A DNA stretch of 64,000 bases from CAG-103 sp048217285 (GCA_048217285.1 DBFWVW010000091.1:4205-68204), one strand, 5' to 3'; counted from the first letter of the stretch, positions 1 to 8,472 are shown. Translations and numbers: made by a program. Notes: generated by a model not told the origin, from the sequence alone.

Positions 1-374
1 GCGGAACGCCGCGTATTGCCAACCGTTTGCTCAAGCGTGTGCGCGACTATGCGCAGGTGCGCGCTGACGGCATCATCACGAAAGAAGTTGCCAATGCCGC
101 ATTGCTGCGCCTCGAAGTGGACGAGATGGGCCTAGATGCGACAGACCGGCGGATGCTGCGCAGCATCATCGAGTTTTATCACGGTGGGCCGGTCGGCCTC
201 GAAACGCTCGCGGCTACGATCGGGGAGGAGGCCGTGACGCTCGAGGACGTCTACGAGCCATATCTGCTGCAGCAGGGATTCCTGACGCGCACACCCCGCG
301 GCCGCTGCGTCACACGCCGCGCCTATGAGCACCTTGGGTTGGAATATATCGGCCAACAGGAGATCGATCTTTGA
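1..374 (+). CDS. ruvB: Holliday junction DNA helicase RuvB, C-terminal part (5' end outside window)
   Basis: Reading in frame from base 3 gives GTPRIANRLLKRVRDYAQV, the conserved arginine-containing motif of RuvB at the start of its C-terminal domain. The winged-helix part follows (GGPVGLETLAATIGEE, then EPYLLQQGFLTRTPRGR), where RuvB contacts duplex DNA. The protein is the AAA+ motor that drives branch migration with RuvA at recombination intermediates. The Walker motifs lie upstream of the window, so only about 123 residues are visible. It ends with TGA at 372-374, followed by a 106 bp gap carrying the promoter of the sigma factor gene. Family assignment is secure. Confidence 0.95.
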   Translation, partial: GTPRIANRLLKRVRDYAQVRADGIITKEVANAALLRLEVDEMGLDATDRRMLRSIIEFYHGGPVGLETLAATIGEEAVTLEDVYEPYLLQQGFLTRTPRGRCVTRRAYEHLGLEYIGQQEIDL

Positions 375-420
375 AAAATCGCTGAATGTCGCCAAAACGT
401 GCATTTTGTACAAAAATGTA

Positions 421-448
421 TTGACTTTTCAAGGATTTTAGTTATAAT
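421..448 (+). promoter_or_regulatory. sigma-A type promoter of the sigH-like gene
   Basis: TTGACT (421-426) and a perfect TATAAT (443-448) are separated by 16 bp. Transcription would start near 455, about 25 bases before the ATG at 481. Seen by eye only. Confidence 0.7.
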
Positions 449-480
449 TTGTTTTGCGTGGTATTGGAGTTTGAAAGCCT

Positions 481-1101
481 ATGATGGATGATTCCCAATT
501 GTCCGATGCAGAGCTGCTGGCGCTGGTGAGTTCCGGAGACGCTGCTGCGGAGGAAGCGCTCGCCGAGCGCTACAGCCGCATAGTGCGTGTCTGCGCGCGT
601 CCGCTGTTTCTCGCCGGTGGCGACAGTGAGGACCTCATTCAGGAGGGAATGCTTGGTCTGCTCTCGGCGATCCGGCAGTATGATCCGGCGTCCAACGTGC
701 CTTTCAAAGCTTATGCGGAGGTTTGTATCAGCAACCGCATTTACAGCGCTATCAAGTCTGCTTCCAGGCAGAAGCATTCTCCGCTTAACAGCGGCATTTC
801 CCTAGACAGCATCCTCTCAGAAGAATCACAGACCCAGGCGTCCACCTATCCGGAAGCAAATTGTCGTGTTACTGAGGAGCAGGTTCTGGCCAGAGAGAGT
901 GAACAAGAGCTATTGTCCGTATTTACCCGGTATTTGTCAGCGTTTGAAGCGCGGGTGCTTCGGCTGTATTTGTCTGGACTGTCCTATGCTGAGATGGCGG
1001 CCGAGACAAACAAACCCGAAAAATCCATTGACAATGCCGTGCAGCGGATCCGCCGCAAACTGGCGCGGCTCCCCAATTTCAGCGACTTCAGCAAGAGCTG
1101 A
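481..1101 (+). CDS. sigH: RNA polymerase sporulation sigma factor, SigH-like
   Basis: The 206-residue protein has sigma region 2 with DLIQEGMLGLLSAIRQYDP near residues 51-69, where core RNA polymerase and the -10 element are contacted. A C-terminal region 4 helix-turn-helix follows (YLSGLSYAEMAAETNKPEKSIDNA). Length and motifs fit the SigH group, which directs early stationary-phase and sporulation genes in Bacillus and Clostridia. A GGAG at 466-469 precedes the ATG, and a second ATG follows immediately. It has its own strong promoter and is probably read together with the zinc-ribbon gene 46 bases downstream. A SigH paralogue of other specificity cannot be excluded. Confidence 0.82.
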   Translation: MMDDSQLSDAELLALVSSGDAAAEEALAERYSRIVRVCARPLFLAGGDSEDLIQEGMLGLLSAIRQYDPASNVPFKAYAEVCISNRIYSAIKSASRQKHSPLNSGISLDSILSEESQTQASTYPEANCRVTEEQVLARESEQELLSVFTRYLSAFEARVLRLYLSGLSYAEMAAETNKPEKSIDNAVQRIRRKLARLPNFSDFSKS

Positions 1102-1147
1102 GCGCAATATAGCCGATAGGCAAGTTTTTCAAAAGAGAGGATTTATC

Positions 1148-1426
1148 ATGTTCGAAGACAAAACGTTGAAGTGCAAAGAGTGCGGTGCAGAGTTCGTTTT
1201 CACTGCCGGTGAGCAGGAGTTCTATGCGGAAAAGGGTTTCCAGAATGAGCCCCAGCGCTGCAAGGCCTGCCGCGACGCGCGCAAGAACGCCGCTCGTGGT
1301 CCCCGCGAGTTCTTCACTGCTACCTGCGCTGCCTGCGGCGGCGAGGCCAGAGTTCCGTTTGAGCCGAAGTCTGACCGTCCTGTCTACTGCAGCGAGTGCT
1401 TCGCGAAGATGAGAGAGCAGCACTAA
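1148..1426 (+). CDS. small protein with two zinc-ribbon-like Cys pairs
   Basis: The product has 92 residues. The first half has CKECGAEF and later CKACR, a four-cysteine treble-clef-like knuckle separated by FTAGEQEFYAEKGF. The second half repeats the theme with CAACGGEARVPF and CSEC. This is the layout of the 'probable zinc-ribbon' family common in Firmicutes and other bacteria, whose role is unknown; binding to nucleic acid or a regulatory role is only a guess. AGAGAGG at 1133-1139 serves as ribosome binding site for the ATG at 1148. A hairpin follows at 1445-1481. Confidence 0.8.
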   Translation: MFEDKTLKCKECGAEFVFTAGEQEFYAEKGFQNEPQRCKACRDARKNAARGPREFFTATCAACGGEARVPFEPKSDRPVYCSECFAKMREQH

Positions 1427-1444
1427 TCAGCAGATAAACTGGTT

Positions 1445-1484
1445 AAAATGATTGGGGCGCTTTGTGCGACCCAATCATTTTCTC
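1445..1484 (+). terminator. hairpin after the zinc-ribbon gene
   Basis: AAAATGATTGGG (1445-1456) pairs perfectly with CCCAATCATTTT (1470-1481) over 12 bp with a 13-base loop. The downstream U tract is short, so this is a likely but not textbook terminator. Confidence 0.6.
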
Positions 1485-1512
1485 ACAAGCAGAATACCGG
1501 AGGTAAAAAATT

Positions 1513-1716
1513 ATGTTTGAAATTTCCAGAGATACGATGATTTCGGAGATCCTGACCAACGCGCCGGAAGCCATGCCCGTGTTCCAGAACATTGGTATGC
1601 ATTGCCTTGGCTGCGCCATGGCCAGCGGCGAAACGCTGGAGCAGGCCTGCCTCGCGCACGACGTCGATCCGGATGCGTTTCTTGAGCAGCTGAGCACTTA
1701 TTTGGAGAGCCTGTAA
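1513..1716 (+). CDS. DUF1858 domain protein
   Basis: The 67-residue protein consists of a single DUF1858 domain: a helical start (MISEILTNAPEAMPVF), then MHCLGCAMASGETLEQAC and a C-terminal helix. The CxGC-like pair CLGC resembles the N-terminal domain of ScdA/RIC-type iron-sulfur repair proteins, but no other domain is attached. A function in redox or metal chemistry is inference. GGAGG at 1499-1503 lies nine bases before the ATG. It stands as a monocistronic unit between two hairpins. Confidence 0.85.
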   Translation: MFEISRDTMISEILTNAPEAMPVFQNIGMHCLGCAMASGETLEQACLAHDVDPDAFLEQLSTYLESL

Positions 1717-1733
1717 GGATAGAGACTAGGTTC

Positions 1734-1758
1734 AAAAGCCGGCGGTATGCCGGCTTTT
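1734..1758 (+). terminator. strong terminator after DUF1858 gene
   Basis: AAAAGCCGGC (1734-1743) pairs with GCCGGCTTTT (1749-1758) around a 5-base loop, followed by GGCGTTTTTG. The symmetric A/T flanks could work in both directions. Confidence 0.75.
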
Positions 1759-1779
1759 GGCGTTTTTGGGGAGAGATTT

Positions 1780-2475
1780 ATGGACCACATACGTCTGTCG
1801 CCGCGGCTGCAAATGGTCGCGGACTTTGTGCAGCCGTGTGCCTGTGCTGCGGATATTGGCACCGATCATGGGTATTTGCCGGTCTGGCTGCTGCAAAACG
1901 GCGTCATTCAATCAGCAATTGCAGCCGACATTCATGCCGGCCCGCTCGGCAATGCGCGGCAGTCCGCTGCCGCCTACGATTTGGAGGAGTGCTTTCGGTT
2001 CGTGCAGGCCGACGGTTTGCAATTTCCGGATGCGCAAGTAGTGGATGTCATCACAATAGCCGGTATGGGTGGGGAGACGATCTGCGCAATCTTGGCGGCG
2101 GCGCCATGGCTGCGGCAGGGAAAGCAGCTTGTTTTGCAGCCGCAGAGCAAAGTCCCGGAACTGGCAGACTGGCTCTGGCACAATGGCTTTACGATCGAGG
2201 ATGCAGCCCTGTGCCGCGATGCCGGAAAGCGGTATCTTGCCATGCGTGTACTCGGGCAAGTGGCCGCACAGTCATACACGGTGGAACAGCTGCTGCTTCG
2301 ACGCCGCGACCCGCTGCTGCCGGAGTACTTGATGGAAGAGATCAGACGGCAAATGCGTGCACGTGCCGGCATGGCGCATGCAAAGCAGACGCCGGCGGCA
2401 GAACTGGCAATGATCGATGGGCGGCTCTCGCAGCTGCAAGCCTGCCTAAAGGAGGTACAGACATGGCAATCGTAA
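1780..2475 (+). CDS. trmK: tRNA (adenine(22)-N(1))-methyltransferase TrmK
   Basis: TrmK methylates N1 of A22 in tRNA using S-adenosylmethionine. The 231-residue protein opens with LSPRLQMVADFV, then the SAM-binding ADIGTDHGYLPVWL near residue 24 and the family motif IAGMGGETI. QPQSKVPELADWL follows. The ATG at 1780 is chosen because GGGGAGAG lies just upstream; an in-frame ATG at 1747 falls inside the preceding terminator hairpin. The stop overlaps the start of the NIF3-family gene by 13 bases, a trmK-NIF3 pairing common in Firmicutes. Confidence 0.93.
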   Translation: MDHIRLSPRLQMVADFVQPCACAADIGTDHGYLPVWLLQNGVIQSAIAADIHAGPLGNARQSAAAYDLEECFRFVQADGLQFPDAQVVDVITIAGMGGETICAILAAAPWLRQGKQLVLQPQSKVPELADWLWHNGFTIEDAALCRDAGKRYLAMRVLGQVAAQSYTVEQLLLRRRDPLLPEYLMEEIRRQMRARAGMAHAKQTPAAELAMIDGRLSQLQACLKEVQTWQS

Positions 2476-3263
2476 ATAACATCTATGCTTTCTTAAATGA
2501 AGTCGCACCGGTGCGGTACCAGATGGACTTTGATAACGCCGGTTTTTTGGCCGGTGACGGTGGTACTGCGGTGAAGAAAGCTCTGCTGGCGCTGGACATC
2601 ACGGATGACGTGATCGCAGAGGCGGTCGAACTGCACGCGCAGCTCATTGTTTCTCACCACCCGCTTATCTTTACGCCGCTGCGGCACGCGACAATAGATG
2701 ATCCGGCAGGACGCAAAGTGCTGACGCTGGCGCGGTACGGCATTTCCGCTATCTGCATGCACACAAATCTGGACATTGCAGATGGCGGCGTCAATGACGC
2801 GCTCATGGCGGCGCTGGGTGCGGAGGTCACAGGCGGTCTGGAGCCGGCTGGCACGGCGGCCGATGGGAGTAGATTGACCTGCGGCCGCACAGGAAAGCTG
2901 CCGAAGCCGGTGACCATGGCGGAATTTCTGCCTTATGTTGCCGGGCGCTTGCACGCCAACGGCCTGCGGTATGTGGACTGCGGGCTGCCGGTAGAAAGGA
3001 TCGCGGTCTGCGGTGGCTCCGGCGGGAATATGCTGGAGCTGGCGGCTGCAAAAGGCTGCGATACATTTGTGACGGCAGACGTGAAGTACGACCGTTTCCT
3101 TGCGGCAAAGGAACTCGGTGTCAATCTGATCGATGCCGACCATTTCTGCACGGAAAATGTGGTCATTCCGGTCCTGCAGGCGAAGCTTCAGCGGCGGTTT
3201 CCGAACGTTACGTTTACCATCAGTCAGGTGCATGATCAGACCGCACAGACTTATTGTCCATAA
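2463..3263 (+). CDS. NIF3/DUF34 family dinuclear-metal protein
   Basis: This 266-residue protein has the metal-ligand signatures of the NIF3 (DUF34, often annotated GTP cyclohydrolase 1 type 2 homologue) family: SHHPLIF, MHTNLDIADGGVND, TADVKYD and DADHFCTEN. Members form hexameric rings with a dinuclear metal centre; the physiological reaction is not settled. The length matches the short form without the inserted PII-like domain of B. subtilis YqfO. AAGGAGG at 2450-2456 places the start at the ATG at 2463, inside the end of trmK, so translation is probably coupled. Confidence 0.92.
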   Translation: MAIVNNIYAFLNEVAPVRYQMDFDNAGFLAGDGGTAVKKALLALDITDDVIAEAVELHAQLIVSHHPLIFTPLRHATIDDPAGRKVLTLARYGISAICMHTNLDIADGGVNDALMAALGAEVTGGLEPAGTAADGSRLTCGRTGKLPKPVTMAEFLPYVAGRLHANGLRYVDCGLPVERIAVCGGSGGNMLELAAAKGCDTFVTADVKYDRFLAAKELGVNLIDADHFCTENVVIPVLQAKLQRRFPNVTFTISQVHDQTAQTYCP

Positions 3264-3265
3264 TG

Positions 3266-3296
3266 TATGCCGCCGGTGTTCTTCCGGCGGCATATT
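3266..3296 (+). terminator. terminator after trmK-NIF3 operon
   Basis: TATGCCGCCGG (3266-3276) pairs with CCGGCGGCATA (3284-3294) around TGTTCTT, followed by TTCTCG. Its 3' arm overlaps the -35 element of the spoIVA promoter. Confidence 0.65.
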
Positions 3297-3318
3297 CTCG
3301 TCCCAGGGCTCATACAGT
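3290..3318 (+). promoter_or_regulatory. near-consensus sigma-E promoter of spoIVA
   Basis: GCATATT (3290-3296) and CATACAGT (3311-3318) are separated by 14 bp. This fits the B. subtilis sigma-E consensus KMATATT, 13-15 bp, CATACAHT, with one mismatch at the seventh -10 base. spoIVA is a known mother-cell sigma-E gene in Bacillus, so site and gene agree. Confidence 0.75.
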
Positions 3319-3350
3319 TTTGGTAAGACTGATGAGGAGAGGACGACAGA

Positions 3351-4829
3351 ATGGACAATTCTTCAATTTACGCAGACATTGCCGCCCGTACCGGCGGGAA
3401 TATTTACATCGGCGTTGTCGGCCCGGTGCGCACCGGGAAATCGACTTTCATCAAACGATTCATGGAAACGCTCGTGCTGCCGAATATTCCCGATGATTAC
3501 GTACGGGAGCGCGCACGCGACGAGCTGCCGCAAAGCGGCTCCGGCCGGACGATCATGACAGCAGAACCGAAGTTTGTCCCGGAGGATGCCGTTTCGATTG
3601 AGCTGGATACTTCTGTGCGCGCTTCTGTGCGGCTGATCGACAGTGTCGGATACATGATCCCCGGCGCAAATGGTCAGTACGAAAATGGGGAAGAACGTCT
3701 GGTCACGACGCCGTGGTACGATCATGAGGTTCCCATGCGCGTAGCAGCGGAAGAGGGGACCCGCAAAGTCATCCGCGAGCATTCGACGATCGGTATTGTC
3801 GTCACGACCGACGGCAGCGTGACGGAGCTCGCGCGGGAGGACTATGCTGCGGCGGAAGCGCGCATCGTTGCAGAATTGCAGGATATTGGAAAGCCGTTTC
3901 TCATCCTGCTCAACACGGCTGATCCGACGGGGGAAGCTGCACAAACATTGGCCGCTGAGCTGCGGGCACAGTACGATGCCGCCTGCCTGCCGGTCAACTG
4001 TCTGGAGCTGACGGAACAGGACGTTCTGGAGATCCTGCGCTCGGTCTTGTACGAATTCCGGGTCACGGAAGTCTGCTTCCGAATGCCGGAATGGATGGAT
4101 GTACTGCCGCCAGATAACGAGACGAAGCAGCAGGTCTATACGCTGCTGCGTGAGCAGATGCCGTCGCTGCGCCGTCTGCGTGACGCGCGCCGCGCAGCAC
4201 AAGCGCTTACAGAGAACGAGCTGCTGGAAACGGCCAATGTGGAAAATGTCTCCGTGGACACTGGGGCTGTTTGCTATGTGCTCAAATTTCCGCGCACGCT
4301 GTACTACAGCATCATCAGTGAGCAGGCGGGCGTTGCACTGCGAAGTGACGGAGAGCTGATCTCGTTTTTGGCGGAAATGGGGCGTATTCAGGCCGACTAT
4401 CAGCATATCCGCGGCGCATTGGAAGATGTACGCAGCAAGGGCTATGGTGTTGTCATGCCGGCATCCGGCGACCTGCAGCTGGCAGAGCCGGAGATCGTCC
4501 GCAAGGGCGGGCGCTACGGCGTCCGACTCAAGGCCAGCGCCAAAGCGATTCATATGTTCCAGACCAATATCGAGACAGAAGTTTCGCCGGAGATTGGCGG
4601 AGAGAATGCCTCAAGCGAGATCCTTGGATTCCTGCTGCAGGGGTTTGACGGCGATGTTGAGCAGCTTTGGCAGTCCAATATTTTCGGGAAGCCGATCTAT
4701 GCGATCGCGCAGGAGGGAGTAGAGGAAAAACTCAGCTGTTTGCCGACCAAAGCCGTCAGCAAGCTGCAGGAGACACTGCAGCGCGTCGTCAACGAGGGCA
4801 GCGGTACCCTGATCTGCATCATCCTGTGA
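3351..4829 (+). CDS. spoIVA: stage IV sporulation protein A, spore coat basement ATPase
   Basis: SpoIVA is the mother-cell ATPase that polymerises on the outer forespore membrane and anchors the coat. The 492-residue length is normal. The Walker A GPVRTGKS lies at residues 24-31, with LIDSVGYMIPG as the following nucleotide-binding segment. The rest is the conserved middle and C-terminal region ending in a short hydrophobic GTLICIIL, the part that docks on the forespore. GAGGAGAGG upstream gives a clear start at 3351. It is monocistronic between a terminator/sigma-E promoter unit and its own terminator. Confidence 0.97.
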   Translation: MDNSSIYADIAARTGGNIYIGVVGPVRTGKSTFIKRFMETLVLPNIPDDYVRERARDELPQSGSGRTIMTAEPKFVPEDAVSIELDTSVRASVRLIDSVGYMIPGANGQYENGEERLVTTPWYDHEVPMRVAAEEGTRKVIREHSTIGIVVTTDGSVTELAREDYAAAEARIVAELQDIGKPFLILLNTADPTGEAAQTLAAELRAQYDAACLPVNCLELTEQDVLEILRSVLYEFRVTEVCFRMPEWMDVLPPDNETKQQVYTLLREQMPSLRRLRDARRAAQALTENELLETANVENVSVDTGAVCYVLKFPRTLYYSIISEQAGVALRSDGELISFLAEMGRIQADYQHIRGALEDVRSKGYGVVMPASGDLQLAEPEIVRKGGRYGVRLKASAKAIHMFQTNIETEVSPEIGGENASSEILGFLLQGFDGDVEQLWQSNIFGKPIYAIAQEGVEEKLSCLPTKAVSKLQETLQRVVNEGSGTLICIIL

Positions 4830-4831
4830 GG

Positions 4832-4862
4832 AAAACGCTCTGGCATTGCCGGGGCGTTTTTT
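4832..4862 (+). terminator. terminator after spoIVA
   Basis: AAAACGCTC (4832-4840) pairs with GGGCGTTTT (4852-4860) with one T-G wobble, followed by TT. Confidence 0.75.
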
Positions 4863-4917
4863 CTCAATCCGGCAAAAATGACGCGGATTCCGGCTGGCGT
4901 TTTGTGTAAGGTTTGCG

Positions 4918-4946
4918 TTGTTTTCTTCACAATGTTGTGGTAAACT
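4918..4946 (+). promoter_or_regulatory. putative promoter of the aminotransferase gene
   Basis: TTGTTT (4918-4923) and TAAACT (4941-4946) are 17 bp apart, 36 bases before the chosen ATG. Moderate match to sigma-A. Confidence 0.45.
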
Positions 4947-4982
4947 ATGGGCAAGAATTCTAAAGAAAAACGAGGGATGTTT

Positions 4983-6179
4983 ATGAAGGCACTTTCCAAA
5001 ATTGCTGCTGGTGTGAGCCCGTCCGCGACGCTTGCGGTCAGCGCACTGGCCAAGAAGATGAAAGCAGAAGGCAAAGACGTTATCGGCTTCGGCGCCGGTG
5101 AGCCTGATTTTGCTACGCCAGACCGCATCAGCTACGCCGGCGTGCGTGCGATTTGCGACGGAAAGACACGCTACACCCCGGCAGCCGGTATGATTGAGCT
5201 GCGTCAGGCGATCTGTGACCGTGCCAAAGCGGACTACGGCTTGGAATACGAAGCGACGCAGGCGGTTGTCGCCAGCGGCGCCAAGCACATGGTCTACATT
5301 GCGCTGGCTGCACTGGTCGATCCGGGCGACGAAGTGATCGTCCCGGCTCCGTACTGGGTTAGCTATTATGAGATGGTGCGTCTGTTCGGCGGCGTGCCCG
5401 TTGTTGTCAACGTCAGCGAAGAGCAGGGCTTCCAGCTCACACCGGAGCAGCTCGAGCAGGCCATCACCGACAAAACGAAGGCCATTATTCTCAACAACCC
5501 ATCCAACCCGACCGGCGCTGTCTATTCGAAAGAGGCGCTCAAAGCCGTTGCCGATGTCTGCGTTAAGCACGATCTGTATATTATCTCGGACGAAATCTAT
5601 GATAAACTCGTTTACGATGGTGTACCATTTACCAGTGTCGCTACGCTCGGTGAAGAAATCAAGGCGCATACGATCCTCATTAACGGTGTCTCCAAGACCT
5701 ATGCTATGACCGGCTGGCGCATCGGTTATGCGCTGTCCCCGGCACTGGTGGCCAAGGCCATGACCAATTACCTCAGTCATTCGACCGGCGCACCGGGCAC
5801 GATGTGCCAGTGTGCGGCCATCGAGGCGCTTGTCGGCCCGCAGGACGAGGCGGAGCAGATGCGCCAAGTCTTTGAGCAGCGCCGCGACCTGATCGTGCGT
5901 CGCATCAATGCTATGCCCGGCGTGAGCTGCCGGAAGCCAAGCGGGGCGTTCTACGTCTTTGTGAACCTGGACCAGATCCTCGGGAAGCAGATCGATGGGC
6001 AGGTCATCGGAAGCGGTGATGATTTTGCAAAGCTCCTGCTGGAAAAGAGCCTGGTTGCAGTCGTGCCGGGCAGCGGCTTCGGTGTGCCGAATTTTGTACG
6101 TCTGAGCTATGCGATCTCGACGGAAAACATTGAGACAGGTATGGATCGTCTGGAGGCGTTCCTGAAACAGCTTCAGTAA
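4983..6179 (+). CDS. aspB: PLP-dependent aspartate aminotransferase family protein
   Basis: The 398-residue protein is a class I aminotransferase of subgroup I-gamma (AspB/AatA-like), which would exchange amino groups between aspartate and 2-oxoglutarate. It has FGAGEPDFATP near the N-terminus, the cofactor-anchoring NNPSNPTGA and SDEIYDKL, and the Schiff-base lysine in SKTYAMTGWRIGYA. FVRLSYA carries the substrate-carboxylate arginine near the C-terminus. ATG at 4983 is six bases after GAGGG; the in-frame ATG at 4977 abuts the site and is less likely. A different amino donor is possible within this family. Confidence 0.88.
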   Translation: MKALSKIAAGVSPSATLAVSALAKKMKAEGKDVIGFGAGEPDFATPDRISYAGVRAICDGKTRYTPAAGMIELRQAICDRAKADYGLEYEATQAVVASGAKHMVYIALAALVDPGDEVIVPAPYWVSYYEMVRLFGGVPVVVNVSEEQGFQLTPEQLEQAITDKTKAIILNNPSNPTGAVYSKEALKAVADVCVKHDLYIISDEIYDKLVYDGVPFTSVATLGEEIKAHTILINGVSKTYAMTGWRIGYALSPALVAKAMTNYLSHSTGAPGTMCQCAAIEALVGPQDEAEQMRQVFEQRRDLIVRRINAMPGVSCRKPSGAFYVFVNLDQILGKQIDGQVIGSGDDFAKLLLEKSLVAVVPGSGFGVPNFVRLSYAISTENIETGMDRLEAFLKQLQ

Positions 6180-6193
6180 GCTCTGATATTCAT

Positions 6194-6227
6194 GAGGCGC
6201 GTGGGCCGACCGCGCGTCTCTTTTTTT
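6194..6227 (+). terminator. terminator after aminotransferase gene
   Basis: GAGGCGCGTGG pairs with CCGCGCGTCTC over 11 bp including two wobbles, with a 5-base loop, followed by seven T (6221-6227). Confidence 0.85.
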
Positions 6228-6236
6228 ACGCATCGG

Positions 6237-6265
6237 TTGACGCGCCGGGCACAACATGGTATCCT
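6237..6265 (+). promoter_or_regulatory. putative sigma-A promoter of cwlD-radA
   Basis: TTGACG (6237-6242) and TATCCT (6260-6265) are spaced by 17 bp, about 60 bases before the GTG start of the amidase gene. Confidence 0.5.
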
Positions 6266-6324
6266 GAAAATATGTCATAAGCGCTTGTCTCTGCTGCATA
6301 CCATAGCAGGAGGGGGGGAGTGCC

Positions 6325-7059
6325 GTGACAAAGTTACTCTATCAACGGATCCTGGTCGTGCTGCTGGCGTTGATCGTGGTGTTTGGCGGCTGGTTTGCTG
6401 CCGACTGGCAGCTCCGGCGTGCAGAGGCGACCGCAAACTGGATCGATCAAAAGCAAGTCCTGATCCTTGACGCCGGTCACGGTGGGGAGGACGGCGGGGC
6501 AGTGGCACCAAACGGAACCATTGAAGCAGATGTGAATCTGCAGATTGCGCTGCGTGCCCGTGCCATCGCGGAACTGACCGGTATCGAAGTTATCATGACG
6601 CGTGACAGCCCGGATCTTGCATACCCGGACGATGCCACCACGATCGCCGAGCGAAAGAAGGCCGATCAGCACCAGCGCGCGGAGCTGATTCGCAAAACGG
6701 ACAACGCTGTGCTCATCAGCATCCACCAGAACTGCTATCCGGACCGGAAACCATCCGGTGCGCAGGTATTGTATGCAGCGAGCGACGGTAGCGATACGCT
6801 TGGTACGCAGATACATGATAATCTCGTTGCGTACCTTGATCCGCAAAACCGGCGCGTTGCAGCGCCGATCTCGGAGAAAATCTACCTGATGCGCGATGTA
6901 AAATGCCCTGCGGTGCTGGTTGAGTGCGGCTTTTTGTCCAACGAAACCGAGTGCGCAAAGCTCAAGGACAGCGGCTATCAAACGAAATTGGCAGCCGTCA
7001 TCATTGCGTCCTATTTACAATACCGGCAGTCACTGCCGCAAACAGGAATGGTTACATGA
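6325..7059 (+). CDS. cwlD: N-acetylmuramoyl-L-alanine amidase, CwlD-like
   Basis: The 244-residue protein has an N-terminal membrane anchor (residues about 8-25) and an Amidase_3 zinc domain: LDAGHGGEDGGA, SIHQNCYPD and VECGFLSN carry the expected His, His and Glu residues. CwlD removes stem peptides from spore cortex peptidoglycan so that muramic-delta-lactam can form, which is needed for germination. The size and anchor match CwlD better than a cell-separation amidase. The start is GTG behind the long AGGAGGGGGGAG. The stop TGA overlaps the radA ATG (ATGA). Assignment to CwlD rather than a vegetative amidase is inference. Confidence 0.8.
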   Translation: MTKLLYQRILVVLLALIVVFGGWFAADWQLRRAEATANWIDQKQVLILDAGHGGEDGGAVAPNGTIEADVNLQIALRARAIAELTGIEVIMTRDSPDLAYPDDATTIAERKKADQHQRAELIRKTDNAVLISIHQNCYPDRKPSGAQVLYAASDGSDTLGTQIHDNLVAYLDPQNRRVAAPISEKIYLMRDVKCPAVLVECGFLSNETECAKLKDSGYQTKLAAVIIASYLQYRQSLPQTGMVT

Positions 7060-8423
7060 AAACAAAATTGAGTACAAAAACCGTTTTTTATTGTTCGGAA
7101 TGCGGCAATGAGACGGCAAAATGGATGGGACAGTGCCCGGCGTGCGGCGCATGGAATACGCTGGTTGAGGCGCCGAAGGAGCCCAAAATGGCACTCGGTA
7201 CGCGCGGGAAACGTATCGCACAGCCAAAACTGATCTCAGAGCTGGATACCGAGGAAGAACTGCGATTTTCCACCGGCATCGGTGAATTTGACCGCGTGCT
7301 CGGCGGCGGTGCCGTGCGCGGATCCCTGGTTCTGGTCGGCGGCGCGCCCGGCATTGGCAAATCCACGCTGCTGCTGCAGCTCTGCGGCCGCATCAGCGAG
7401 CAGGAAACGATCCTCTACGTCTCCGGCGAAGAGAGCCAGCGCCAGCTGAAAATGCGCGCGCAACGCCTCGGCGTCGATCACGGCAGCATTTATGTGCTGG
7501 CCGAAACAGATCTGAACACCGTTTTATCTACGATCGATGACCTGCAGCCGACCGTCTTGATCGTTGATTCCATTCAAACCATGTACGATGCCGAGACGGC
7601 GTCGACGCCCGGCAGCATCAGCCAGGTGCGCGAGTGCACGATCCGCATCATGCGCTCGGCAAAAGACAGCGGCTATACGGCGTTCGTTGTTGGTCACATC
7701 AATAAAGAGGGCAGTATCGCAGGTCCCAAAGTGCTCGAACACATGGTCGACTGCGTGCTGTACTTTGAGGGTGACCAGAGTATGTCTTACCGCATCTTGC
7801 GGGCTGCAAAAAACAGATTCGGATCGACGAACGAGATTGGCGTCTTTGAAATGGAAGATTCTGGACTGAGAGAAGTGACAAATCCGTCGGAAATGTTGCT
7901 CTCCGGACGGCCGACCAACACGCCTGGTACCTGTGTTGTCGGCGTCATGGAAGGCTCACGTACGGTACTGGCGGAAGTGCAAGCGCTGGTTACGCCATCG
8001 GGCTACAGCGGTGCGCGTCGGAACGCCAACGGCGTTGACTATAACCGCGCAATGCTGCTGCTGGCTGTACTGGAAAAGCGCGCCGGTTTTTCGCTGTCGA
8101 GCTGCGATGCATATATCAACGTTGTCGGCGGTCTGCGGCTGGACGAGCCGGCCACGGATCTGGCAGTCATTCTGGCGATTGCGTCGAGCTACAAAGACCT
8201 GCCGGTCGGCAGCGATCTTGCCGCCGTCGGCGAAGTTGGCCTGTCCGGCGAGATTCGGTCTGTGAGTCATCTAAATCAGCGCTTGTCAGAGATCGCGCGG
8301 CTGGGATTTCAACGTTGTATCATCCCGGCGCACGTTCGTGACGATGTGCAAAAGCAAAACGGACTGCAGACGATCCCGGTCAAGAATATCCGGGAAGCGC
8401 TCAAGGCAGTGTTTGGCGCGTGA
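7056..8423 (+). CDS. radA: DNA repair protein RadA
   Basis: RadA is a RecA-like ATPase with a C-terminal Lon-like domain; it promotes branch migration in recombinational repair. The 455-residue protein has the zinc motif C13-x2-C16...C27-x2-C30, Walker A GGAPGIGKST at about 95-104, the RadA-specific KNRFG motif, and the Lon-like part from about residue 280 (NVVGGLRL, GEVGLSGEIR). The ATG overlaps the amidase stop, so translation is coupled. Confidence 0.97.
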   Translation: MKTKLSTKTVFYCSECGNETAKWMGQCPACGAWNTLVEAPKEPKMALGTRGKRIAQPKLISELDTEEELRFSTGIGEFDRVLGGGAVRGSLVLVGGAPGIGKSTLLLQLCGRISEQETILYVSGEESQRQLKMRAQRLGVDHGSIYVLAETDLNTVLSTIDDLQPTVLIVDSIQTMYDAETASTPGSISQVRECTIRIMRSAKDSGYTAFVVGHINKEGSIAGPKVLEHMVDCVLYFEGDQSMSYRILRAAKNRFGSTNEIGVFEMEDSGLREVTNPSEMLLSGRPTNTPGTCVVGVMEGSRTVLAEVQALVTPSGYSGARRNANGVDYNRAMLLLAVLEKRAGFSLSSCDAYINVVGGLRLDEPATDLAVILAIASSYKDLPVGSDLAAVGEVGLSGEIRSVSHLNQRLSEIARLGFQRCIIPAHVRDDVQKQNGLQTIPVKNIREALKAVFGA

Positions 8424-8472
8424 ATTTTTCGATTTCTGTTTATGAGATTGAGAAATTCAGAAATTAGCGATG

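Noticed and set aside
1747..1779. Upstream ATG for trmK
   Set aside because: It lies within the terminator hairpin of the previous gene and lacks a ribosome binding site; the ATG at 1780 has GGGGAGAG and matches the family start.
6241..6324. Sigma-E or sigma-G promoter for cwlD
   Set aside because: CATAAGCG near 6278 resembles a sigma-E -10, but no KMATATT element lies at proper distance; a sigma-A type match is better.
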